Origin: Lentisphaerota bacterium
GTDB taxonomy: Bacteria > Verrucomicrobiota > Lentisphaeria > Victivallales > Victivallaceae
Assembly (NCBI GenBank): GCA_015061725.1
Contig: SUVX01000034.1
Span: 1 to 37,380 of the forward strand
DNA length: 37,380 nt
Direction of reading: 5' to 3'
The notes beneath the pieces are model-generated. The model did no database searches and was not told the origin of the DNA. It saw nothing but the letters and a program-made list of their open reading frames with translations. The translations under genes and the position numbers were made by a program. Of the stretch, positions 15,797-22,687 are shown piece by piece (the stretch's first letter is position 1; each line of letters starts with the position of its first letter).

Positions 15797-16854
15797 CTGA
15801 ACGTAAATACTCTGCTTCCGGTCCCGGATTTGAATTTTCCGTGTTCTCACGCGGAAAACATGCGGCGGAATTGGCATTGAACGGCGTCCGGAAATTTGCC
15901 CTCGGACGTGTGACTCTTGAAGAAAAATTCAGCGAAACAGGCGCGTTGGAGAAAAAACTCCGCCGTCACGAAACAGCGGATATGCTCTCCGTCGGACTGG
16001 ACAGTCTGAATATTCTGCCTTTCGGCTGCGAATATGCCATCGGCAGGGATTTTGAAGTGACTGACGGTTTTGCCGAATTTTCAAATGATATATCTGCCAT
16101 GCACTACGGCAGAGTCGGCAGTCTGGAACTGGAGCCGCTTTATTTCAGTGAAAAACCCTGCCGTGCGGCATTTATCCGTGCCGATGAAAAAAAGTTTACT
16201 CTTGTTGAACTGGATAAGGAAAAAGAAATTTATTCCGGCAATATCCCTCTGCTTATGCTCAAAGTTGAATGGAGCTGTGGCGATTGCGTGGAGTATTCCG
16301 TCGGCACCGACCTCTGGCGGCACTGTGCCGCAGAGGGTATTTCAGGCGCAACGGCTGAATTTACTTTGGCGTTTGACGGAGAAACGCTCTCTTATGAACG
16401 GCGGGTGCTGATTTATTCAGAAGAAACGGAGCCTGAAAAACGTCCGTGGCGGTTCAAAAATCTGATTGCATGGCGCAGCGGAGAAAGTGTTTCTGCTCCT
16501 GCCGGAGAAAACACTTTTGCCGTTCCCGGCTGTCAGGTGAACCCTGCTTCACGCCGTGAAGTGCGCCGCAAAGTGCGCTCCGGCAAGGGAGATATGTGTC
16601 TTGTCAATGCTTCGCCCTGTATCTGTTCCGAGTCCGCACACGTTGAACGTCCGGGCAGGGCGGGATATACCCATTTTGATCTGGCTGAATATGTTTCTTT
16701 CAGATTGTGGGCAAACCGTCAGCTGAAAAAATCCGGAGGCTCTCTTGCCATTTATCCGGCTGAAAAAACAATTTTCAAAAACACGGTCGCCATGCAGAAT
16801 CTGCAATCTGTTCCGCGTCCGCTTGAAATGATGGGAGATAATGAAGATGTTTGA
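15793..16854 (+). CDS. Uncharacterised protein in ricT-hisA operon
   Basis: 353 residues, not recognised. It has no signal peptide and no membrane helix. The sequence is rich in short beta-type stretches (FEFSVFSRGKHAAELALNG, LSYERRVLIYSEE) and could be a beta-sandwich protein. Its ATG overlaps the stop of the HELCH gene (ATGA), and its own last codons overlap the mutarotase start by 14 bp. Tight coupling to a mutarotase suggests a sugar-related role, but no motif seen supports a specific one. Confidence 0.6.
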   Translation: MTERKYSASGPGFEFSVFSRGKHAAELALNGVRKFALGRVTLEEKFSETGALEKKLRRHETADMLSVGLDSLNILPFGCEYAIGRDFEVTDGFAEFSNDISAMHYGRVGSLELEPLYFSEKPCRAAFIRADEKKFTLVELDKEKEIYSGNIPLLMLKVEWSCGDCVEYSVGTDLWRHCAAEGISGATAEFTLAFDGETLSYERRVLIYSEETEPEKRPWRFKNLIAWRSGESVSAPAGENTFAVPGCQVNPASRREVRRKVRSGKGDMCLVNASPCICSESAHVERPGRAGYTHFDLAEYVSFRLWANRQLKKSGGSLAIYPAEKTIFKNTVAMQNLQSVPRPLEMMGDNEDV

Positions 16855-17683
16855 AAAAAAGATGGTCAACGGTGTTGAAGTTATCACACTTTCCAACGCT
16901 TACGGTACGGCAGAAGTTGCCACGCTCGGCGCACACGTTTTGAGCTGGACTCCCGTGAAAGAAAAGCCCGTTCTCTGGATGAGCAAAAAGAGTTACTTTG
17001 AGCCGGGCAAACCCATCCGCGGCGGTATTCCCGTCTGCTGGCCCTGGTTCGGCGGCGCAAAGAAGCCCTCGCACGGATTTTTCCGCATTGAAACCTGGAA
17101 CTTCGGCGGCGTTTACGAGCTTGCCGGCGGTGCGACCATGCTGATTTTAACTCTGGATAAAGCGGAACTTGCGGATTTCCCGTTCCACGCCCAGATGTCT
17201 GTGACGATGGGCAAGAGCCTTGAAGTTGCGCTCACTTTTGAAAACAAAGGGGATCAACCTGTTGAAGTTTCAGGCGCGCTGCACACCTACTTTGCCGCCT
17301 CTGATATCACCAATGTCCGTATTTCCGGATTGGACGGTTCTTCCTTTGAGGACCGCCGCGTTTCAGCAACGCAGGTTACGGGACACGTTCAGGACGGTGA
17401 AATTGCCGTTGATGCCGAAGTTGACCGCCTTTATCCCTGTACCACGGCGGATGTGGTTTATTCCGATCTGGGAACGGGACGCAGTATTCTTGTTGAAAAA
17501 CTCGGTTCCTATTCCACCGTCGTCTGGAATCCCTGGATTGAAAAGGCGAAAGCCATGCCCGATTACGGCGATGAAGAATTCCATCAGATGATCTGTATTG
17601 AGGCGGCAAATGCCGGAGAGGATACCCGTATTGCCTATCCCGGTATTACGCATACGCTCGCCCAGAAAATCACGGTGCTGTAA
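16841..17683 (+). CDS. D-hexose-6-phosphate mutarotase (YeaD-like)
   Basis: 280 residues, the usual size. It interconverts alpha and beta anomers of hexose 6-phosphates. The galactose-mutarotase fold family shows as LGAHVLSW, the phosphate-site RGGIPVCWPWFG, HGFFR with the likely catalytic His, and LHTYF, plus a late NPWIEKAKAMPDYG and CIEAAN segment. ATG 16841, after GGGAG, overlaps the preceding gene; ATG 16847 is also possible. Next to it is hisA (3-bp gap), an unusual neighbour with no metabolic link other than co-expression. Confidence 0.88.
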   Translation: MKMFEKKMVNGVEVITLSNAYGTAEVATLGAHVLSWTPVKEKPVLWMSKKSYFEPGKPIRGGIPVCWPWFGGAKKPSHGFFRIETWNFGGVYELAGGATMLILTLDKAELADFPFHAQMSVTMGKSLEVALTFENKGDQPVEVSGALHTYFAASDITNVRISGLDGSSFEDRRVSATQVTGHVQDGEIAVDAEVDRLYPCTTADVVYSDLGTGRSILVEKLGSYSTVVWNPWIEKAKAMPDYGDEEFHQMICIEAANAGEDTRIAYPGITHTLAQKITVL

Positions 17684-17686
17684 AAA

Positions 17687-18457
17687 ATGGCAAAAGCGCA
17701 ATTCCGTCCCTGTATAGATCTGCATGACGGCAAAGTCAAGCAGATCGTCGGCGGCACGCTGTCGGATTCAGGAGATGCGCCCCGCACAAATTTTGTGGCG
17801 GAGCATACACCTGATTACTTTGCCGATATGTACCGCCGTGACGGTTTGACCGGCGGACATGTAATAAAACTTGGTCCCGGCAACGATGAAGCGGCTTTGT
17901 GCGCTCTGCATGCCTGGAAAGGCGGTCTTCAGCTGGGCGGAGGTATTACGCCGGATAATGCGGTGTATTTTTTGGAACAGGGTGCGGCTGCGGTCATCGT
18001 GACCAGCTGTGTGTTTGCCGACGGCAAACTCAACGAAAAAAATCTGGAACTCCTGGTTCAGCGGTGTGGAAAAGAGAAACTGGTTCTGGATTTATCGTGC
18101 CGCAAACGCGGGGATGACTACTTTGTCGTCACTGACCGCTGGCAGAAATTTACGGATTTTGTTGTCGGGGAAGAGGCTCTCCGGCAGCTGGGCAGCTGCT
18201 GTTGTGAGTTTCTCATTCACGCTGTGGATGTGGAGGGCAAATGCGGCGGTATTGACAGTGAACTGCTTGAAATTCTGTCAGGTGATTCTCCGGTAGACTG
18301 TGTCTATGCCGGAGGGATACGGAACTTTTCCGACATCAAACTGATCGAAGAAAAGGGCAGGGGCAAAGTTCACTATACCATCGGTTCTGCGCTGGATATA
18401 TTCGGCGGCAGCCTGTCTTACGCAGAAGTTGCGGCGCATCAGGCGGCAGAAGCATAA
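17687..18457 (+). CDS. hisA: HisA, eukaryotic-type ProFAR isomerase
   Basis: 256 residues. It converts ProFAR to PRFAR in histidine synthesis. It matches the fungal/plant HIS6 type rather than the common bacterial HisA: RPCIDLHDGKVKQIVGGTL, HVIKLGPGNDEAA, LQLGGGI, VIVTS, LDLSCRKRGD, EFLIHAVDVEGKCGGID, VYAGGIRN and GSALDIFGG all have direct counterparts in yeast HIS6. The two catalytic aspartates are in CIDLH and LDLSC. The usual partners (hisF, hisH) are not near. The operon position, with a mutarotase and ricT, is atypical for a histidine gene. Start ATG 17687. Confidence 0.88.
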   Translation: MAKAQFRPCIDLHDGKVKQIVGGTLSDSGDAPRTNFVAEHTPDYFADMYRRDGLTGGHVIKLGPGNDEAALCALHAWKGGLQLGGGITPDNAVYFLEQGAAAVIVTSCVFADGKLNEKNLELLVQRCGKEKLVLDLSCRKRGDDYFVVTDRWQKFTDFVVGEEALRQLGSCCCEFLIHAVDVEGKCGGIDSELLEILSGDSPVDCVYAGGIRNFSDIKLIEEKGRGKVHYTIGSALDIFGGSLSYAEVAAHQAAEA

Positions 18458-18480
18458 AAATTTTATCTTCAGGGGGAAAC

Positions 18481-18627
18481 ATGGCAAATTTCTTTTTTCA
18501 GTGTCCGAATTGTCAAAATGAAATCAAAGCCGACAGCAGTTGGGTCGGTAAGGAGGCAGAGTGTCCTTTCTGTCTGAAAAACTGCGTTGTCCCCGCTGAA
18601 CGCAAAGCGCTTTCTGCTTCAAAATAG
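18481..18627 (+). pseudogene. Zinc-ribbon half of a split zinc-ribbon/DUF4177 gene
   Basis: 48 residues, from ATG 18481 after AGGGGGA to TAG at 18625-18627. Two CxxC pairs (CPNCQ and CPFCL) form a small zinc ribbon. It is the close paralogue of the N-terminus of the gene at 19564. That gene continues into a DUF4177-like domain, whereas this one stops at AERKALSASK. The missing domain is found 805 bp downstream at 19430-19537. Re-joining 18624 to 19430 would give an 83-residue zinc-ribbon/DUF4177 protein, so this is the 5' part of an interrupted gene. The 48-residue ribbon may still be made as the last gene of the ricT-hisA operon. Confidence 0.75.
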
Positions 18628-18647
18628 AAAATGGCAAGAAAAATAAG

Positions 18648-18690
18648 TTGACTTAACTTTGAGATATTTTTAATGTTATATTAAAAATAT
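18648..18690 (+). promoter_or_regulatory. Cassette promoter with overlapping inverted repeat
   Basis: TTGACT (18648-18653), 17-bp spacer, TAATGT (18671-18676). The -10 region lies in a perfect 11-bp inverted repeat, ATATTTTTAAT (18664-18674) and ATTAAAAATAT (18680-18690), with 5-bp centre GTTAT. The repeat could be an operator or part of the cassette end. Confidence 0.5.
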
Positions 18691-18723
18691 TAAATGTAAA
18701 GTTCTTAAAAAAGGAGAAGAAAA

Positions 18724-19428
18724 ATGATTAAGTATGTTATTAATATGTTTCGCTATTTTTTTAGTAAAAAAACTAAAAAAATTGAAGAAAAAATAGAAGA
18801 AAAAGAAGTATTGCTTGTTTGGAATGAATCAGAAAAATTGCTTTCAACTTTTTCTGACAATGGTAAATATGTTTTTGAAAATTTTACAGGATATATTAAT
18901 TTATATAATGATATATGTAAAGTTGAAAACGCAACATTTACTTATATTGTTGGCAATATGAAATATTTGAAAGGATTTAGACCAATTCATGGTTGTGGAA
19001 TACGGGTAAATAATATTTCAAAATTTCATGGAATTATATGTTCTGGATTTTTAAGGTGTGGATATTTGTTGAATAGCACCATTATTGATGGAAAAGTTTA
19101 TTGTGAGGTATCTAATAATAGCACCATTAAAAACGGAAAACTTCATTGTTCAGATGTATCTGATAATAGCACCATTGAAAACGGAGAACTTCATTGTGAC
19201 GAATGGAAAGATGGCACAGTTAATGGAGGTTTTGTAAAATGTGAAATTTGGAAGAATGGAACATTTAACAATGGTCGTTTGTGTTGTGAAAAATGGATTA
19301 ATGGTGTTTTTATGAATGGAACATTTGAAGAAGGAGAATGGCATGGTGGTATTTGGAAAGATGGCAAATTTTTAGGTGAATCATTTGTAGGAGATGGAAC
19401 TTTTGAAGGTATTGCAAAAACATTCTAA
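18724..19428 (+). CDS. Repeat protein of W-x-NG-x-F-x-NG type, foreign cassette gene
   Basis: 234 residues, AT-rich with codons (ATA, TTA, AAT) unlike its neighbours. The N-terminus is a basic/amphipathic helix, followed by a Lys/Glu-rich stretch. The second half is a repeat of about 13-15 residues, for example CEIWKNGTFNNGRL, CEKWINGVFMNGTF and EGEWHGGIWKDGKF. This is close to the W-x-x-G-x-F-x-x-G and MORN-like beta repeats seen in many phage- or surface-related proteins. Cys occurs in nearly every early repeat (LHC, VKC, LCC). The ribosome binding site AAGGAG is clear. Function unknown. It splits a host gene, so it is probably a recent arrival. Confidence 0.7.
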   Translation: MIKYVINMFRYFFSKKTKKIEEKIEEKEVLLVWNESEKLLSTFSDNGKYVFENFTGYINLYNDICKVENATFTYIVGNMKYLKGFRPIHGCGIRVNNISKFHGIICSGFLRCGYLLNSTIIDGKVYCEVSNNSTIKNGKLHCSDVSDNSTIENGELHCDEWKDGTVNGGFVKCEIWKNGTFNNGRLCCEKWINGVFMNGTFEEGEWHGGIWKDGKFLGESFVGDGTFEGIAKTF

Positions 19429-19429
19429 A

Positions 19430-19537
19430 GAATATAAAGTTATCGTGCTGGAAGTTGACGATACGGAAAAAATGAGTAAAAAACTCAGTGCTCAAGCCGC
19501 CGAAGGTTGGCATGTTGTTTCGCATTTGAAAGAATAA
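19430..19537 (+). pseudogene. DUF4177-like half of the split zinc-ribbon gene
   Basis: 36 codons beginning EYKVIVLEVDDTEKMS and ending AAEGWHVVSHLKE, then TAA. It aligns with YKVVIIEVGNTGKMS and AADGWQVVSQ of the intact paralogue at 19564. There is no start codon or ribosome binding site of its own, and host-like base composition returns here. It is the displaced 3' end of the gene at 18481. Confidence 0.75.
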
Positions 19538-19563
19538 ACATAAAGTTTTTTGCGGGGGGGTAT

Positions 19564-19914
19564 ATGGAAAACTTTTTCTTCAACTGTCCGTTTTGTCACA
19601 ACGAAATCAAGGCAAAAACGTCCTGGCGCGGGAAAACGGCGGAGTGTCCTTTCTGCAAATCAAGCTGCGTTGTTCCGCTTGAAAAAACGGTTGATTCCTC
19701 ATCTTCAGCAGTTGATGAGAAATACAAAGTTGTCATAATTGAAGTCGGCAATACCGGTAAAATGAGTATGGAATTAAATAAATATGCTGCCGACGGCTGG
19801 CAGGTTGTTTCTCAGTCAACAGTTTTTCTTTCAGAAACTTCAGCCGGCTTGATGGGACTTGCCGGCGGAACCCGTCAGGAGGGGATACTTTATACGCTTT
19901 GCCGCAAAAAATGA
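19564..19914 (+). CDS. Zinc-ribbon protein with DUF4177-like domain
   Basis: 116 residues from ATG 19564, with a run of eight G just upstream as ribosome binding site. Residues 1-38 form a zinc ribbon (CPFCH and CPFCK). After a Ser-rich linker, residues ~52-85 (EKYKVVIIEVGNTGKMSMELNK / YAADGWQVV, split here) match the small DUF4177 fold, in which a GW motif ends a helix. The tail ends EGILYTLCRKK. It is the intact sister of the split gene at 18481/19430, so the locus was a tandem duplication before the cassette came in. Role unknown; zinc ribbons of this sort often bind nucleic acid or protein partners. Confidence 0.75.
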   Translation: MENFFFNCPFCHNEIKAKTSWRGKTAECPFCKSSCVVPLEKTVDSSSSAVDEKYKVVIIEVGNTGKMSMELNKYAADGWQVVSQSTVFLSETSAGLMGLAGGTRQEGILYTLCRKK

Positions 19915-19919
19915 AAAAT

Positions 19920-19948
19920 TTGCAAATTTCCGCAACAGAGTGTATATT
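19920..19948 (+). promoter_or_regulatory. Predicted promoter of first symporter
   Basis: TTGCAA (19920-19925), 17-bp spacer, TATATT (19943-19948). It lies 65 bp before the symporter start, directly after the zinc-ribbon gene stop. Confidence 0.65.
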
Positions 19949-20012
19949 ACCAAAATGTAATTTTTCAAGGGTGTAAAATAGCAAAAAAAATAAAAAAAGG
20001 AGTGTGGGGGTT

Positions 20013-22346
20013 ATGTTATCGTGGATTGACTATGTTGTTTTGATTGTGCCGCTTGCCTTTATTTACGGTATGGCGATTTACAGCCGCAGGTATATTCGCG
20101 GCGTGGTGGATTTTCTCTCAACCGGACGTCTCTGCGGACGTTATGTGATGAGTGTTGCCGGTGTCGCAACAGCACTTTCGATCATCGGTATCGTCGCCTA
20201 CGTTGAAGTGCATTACAAGACGGGATTCGCCCTCGGCTTCTGGCAGAGTATCATTCTGCCGGTCTCTGTTTTGATGGGTTTGTTCGGATTCTTCAACTAC
20301 CGTTACCGTCAGACCAAGGCGATGAGTGTCGGTCAGTTCCTTGAAATGCGTTACAGCCGCAAATTCCGTATTTTTGCAGCGGCATTGCGCAGTATTTCTG
20401 AAATGCTTGCCAACATGATCATGCCTGCTGTTGCGGCGCGTTTCTTTATCTATCTTCTTGATCTTCCCGCCGCTTTCACCGTTTGCGGAATTACTTTCAA
20501 CACCTTCGGAACGCTGATTTTTGTCAGTCTTGTCATGGCAATTTCAATCATCTGCACCAGCGGAGACCTGGGAATCACCATTACTGATACATTGCAGGGA
20601 CTTCTGCTTTATCCGCTGCTTGTGGCATTCATCATCTTCTGTCTGGTCAACTTCTCATGGTTTGATGAAATTGCTCCGGTGATGAGCGACCGTGCTGCCG
20701 GGGAAAACTTCCTCAATCCCTATGATATGTCCAAACTGCGTGACTTCAACTTCTTCTACCTGGCATTGACTGTGTTCGGACTTTTCATCCACCGCGGCAG
20801 CTGGGTTGCCGGCGGTGCAAGCCGTGCGCGTTCTCCGCATGAACAGAAAATGGCGGGACTTCTCGGTGACTGGAGAGGTTCCATCAACATTCTGCTCTAT
20901 GTTTTGATCGCAGTCATTATTTTGAGTGTGATGAACCACGTCAATTATGCTCCCAAGGCTAAAAAAATCCGTACTCAGTTGAGTACCCAGATTGCCAGAA
21001 ATCTTTCGACAAGCGACGCTGTCCGCAAGGATATTATAGCCAAAGTTGAGAAGATTCCGGCGCACAACCATATCATCGGCAAAGATGAGCCGCTTTCTGA
21101 AAAGAAAAATCTTGATACCCCGTATCTGGATGCCGCCCGTTCAGCTCTTGCCAATGATCCTGACAAGAAGGGCAGTGCGCTTTTCCAGCAGTTCCGTACT
21201 CTGTACCATCAGATGATGCTGGCTGTTTCCATGCGTCATATTCTGCCCAGCGGTATGTTGGGACTCTTTATGCTGATGATGATTCTTGCCATGGTTTCCA
21301 CCGACGACAGCCGTATTTACAGTGCCGCCGGAACGATTGCTCAGGACGTTGTGCTTCCTCTCCGCAACAAGCCGTTTACGCCCAAAGGACACATGAATAT
21401 GATCCGCTGGGTCTCCATCGGTATCGGCGTGTTCTTCTTCTTCGGTTCTTTCTACATGGCTCAGCTGGACTACATCAACTTGTTTGTGACTTTGATGTGT
21501 ACCATGTGGCAGGGCGGCTGCGGTCCTGTTATGATGTTCGGTCTTTACAGCCGTTTCGGAAACGTCTGGGGCGCCTGGACATCTCTGCTTACGGGTATGT
21601 TCTTCGGTATCGGCGGTATTTTCATGCAGCGCAGATGGGCGGATATCATTTATCCCTGGCTTGAAAAACATGATTTGGTTGACGGTGTCGGTTCTTTCCT
21701 TGCCAGTGCCTCCAAGCCGCTGAATCCCTACGTTGTCTGGGAAATGAACCCCGTCAAGTGCCCGATCAACAGTTATGAATTCTATTTCATGACCATGGTT
21801 GTCACTCTGTTCCTTTATTGCAGTGTTTCAATGCTGACCAACATCGGTAAAGAGAAATTCAATCTTGACCGTATGCTTCACCGCGGTATCTATGCGATCG
21901 AGGGCGAAAAGCCCGCCGCAACGACTGTCTGGACTTTCAAGGGCGTCATCGGCAAACTGGTCGGAATCACGCCTGAATACACCACCGGTGACAAATGTAT
22001 CGCATGGGGATTGTTTGCCTACTCCATCGGTTATAAATTCGGTCTTGCCTTTGTCGCAGTGGTGATCATCAACTTGTTTGTCCCGTTCACCGCGAAGGGC
22101 TGGAGCAACTACTTCCTCGTTACGCACATGATCATTCCCGGAATCGTCGCTGTGATTTCCACCATCTGGTTCACCTACGGCGGTGTCAAGGACCTGCTCC
22201 GTCTGTTCCGTGATCTCAAAAACCGCAGCGTGGTTGATGAACTTGATGACGGTCGCGTTGAAGGCAATGTTTCCGTCGCCGACAAAAAAGCTTTTGAAGC
22301 GATTGAAGCTCAGGCTAAAGCCAACGCCGAAGCTGCCAAACAGTAA
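20013..22346 (+). CDS. Sodium:solute symporter (SSS family), long type
   Basis: 777 residues, well above the ~500-600 usual for SSS proteins, with about 13-14 membrane helices. Family marks: a first helix followed by F-x-S-T-G-R, helix 2 VAGVATALSIIGIVAYVE, RYSRKFRIFAA, and the helix-8 region STDDSRIYSAAGTIAQDV, matching the SSS motif with Ser/Thr-x-Asp. A hydrophilic loop at ~305-400 (KAKKIRTQLS…) and a long C-terminal part (NLDRMLHRG, EYTTGDKCIAWG) are the extra length. ATG 20013 is chosen because GGAG (19999-20002) is 10 bp upstream; GTG 20004 is too close. Substrate unknown, probably a sugar or organic acid. A second copy lies next door. Confidence 0.88.
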   Translation: MLSWIDYVVLIVPLAFIYGMAIYSRRYIRGVVDFLSTGRLCGRYVMSVAGVATALSIIGIVAYVEVHYKTGFALGFWQSIILPVSVLMGLFGFFNYRYRQTKAMSVGQFLEMRYSRKFRIFAAALRSISEMLANMIMPAVAARFFIYLLDLPAAFTVCGITFNTFGTLIFVSLVMAISIICTSGDLGITITDTLQGLLLYPLLVAFIIFCLVNFSWFDEIAPVMSDRAAGENFLNPYDMSKLRDFNFFYLALTVFGLFIHRGSWVAGGASRARSPHEQKMAGLLGDWRGSINILLYVLIAVIILSVMNHVNYAPKAKKIRTQLSTQIARNLSTSDAVRKDIIAKVEKIPAHNHIIGKDEPLSEKKNLDTPYLDAARSALANDPDKKGSALFQQFRTLYHQMMLAVSMRHILPSGMLGLFMLMMILAMVSTDDSRIYSAAGTIAQDVVLPLRNKPFTPKGHMNMIRWVSIGIGVFFFFGSFYMAQLDYINLFVTLMCTMWQGGCGPVMMFGLYSRFGNVWGAWTSLLTGMFFGIGGIFMQRRWADIIYPWLEKHDLVDGVGSFLASASKPLNPYVVWEMNPVKCPINSYEFYFMTMVVTLFLYCSVSMLTNIGKEKFNLDRMLHRGIYAIEGEKPAATTVWTFKGVIGKLVGITPEYTTGDKCIAWGLFAYSIGYKFGLAFVAVVIINLFVPFTAKGWSNYFLVTHMIIPGIVAVISTIWFTYGGVKDLLRLFRDLKNRSVVDELDDGRVEGNVSVADKKAFEAIEAQAKANAEAAKQ

Positions 22347-22366
22347 TTTATACTGCTCTCTACTCC

Positions 22367-22393
22367 GCCCCGGTTCACCCCGGGGCTTTTTTT
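22367..22393 (+). terminator. Rho-independent terminator after first symporter
   Basis: GCCCCGG (22367-22373), loop, CCGGGGC (22380-22386), then seven T (22387-22393). Confidence 0.92.
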
Positions 22394-22475
22394 GTTCCTG
22401 ATCCGGATAGATGGTTTCAGAAATAAGAAAAACTCACCTGCTGTCACAAAAAAGACGATTTTTTCCGATTCTGCC

Positions 22476-22504
22476 TTGACATGATGAAGTATCGGTATTA
22501 TCTT
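22476..22504 (+). promoter_or_regulatory. Candidate distal promoter of second symporter
   Basis: TTGACA (22476-22481), 17-bp spacer, TATCTT (22499-22504), about 185 bp before the gene. It would transcribe a leader containing the mini-ORF at 22571. Confidence 0.5.
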
Positions 22505-22570
22505 ATTTATGTTTCAATAAAAATTGAAATATAAAATATGGTGTAGGGGCGTTTAAACCGGAGAGAGATA

Positions 22571-22627
22571 ATGCAAAAATCCGGAAAAATGACTTTACCG
22601 GATGAAAAAAAGATTGCAAAAAAGTAA
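22571..22627 (+). CDS. Possible 18-codon leader peptide
   Basis: ATG 22571 follows GGAGAGAG at good spacing. The frame MQKSGKMTLPDEKKIAKK ends in TAA and is Lys-rich (six Lys of 18). It overlaps the proximal promoter at 22614 and contains a small stem ATCCGG/CCGGAT. It may be a translated leader controlling the second symporter, or chance. No homologue is known to me. Confidence 0.25.
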   Translation: MQKSGKMTLPDEKKIAKK

Positions 22628-22642
22628 TCTTGGTGGTATGTT
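22614..22642 (+). promoter_or_regulatory. Candidate proximal promoter of second symporter
   Basis: TTGCAA (22614-22619), 17-bp spacer, TATGTT (22637-22642), 46 bp before ATG 22688. Confidence 0.5.
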
Positions 22643-22687
22643 AAAACTGAATTTATTTAAAATATAACAAAAATGGGATAAGCGTAA

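Larger units (their letters stand above)
18625..19429. mobile_element. AT-rich inserted cassette inside zinc-ribbon gene
   Basis: The composition changes abruptly to AT-rich at about 18625 and back at about 19430. The two ends fall exactly between codons of the re-joined zinc-ribbon/DUF4177 frame (…SASK | EYKV…). The cassette carries a promoter, a perfect inverted repeat (18664-18690) and one gene (18724). No transposase is seen, and no clear terminal repeat or target duplication beyond a few shared A residues. The element boundaries are good to a few bases. The mode of entry is unknown. Confidence 0.7.

Noticed and set aside
18724..19428. Pentapeptide-repeat protein
   Set aside because: The period is about 13-15 residues with W/NG/F positions, not the A(D/N)LXX five-residue pattern.
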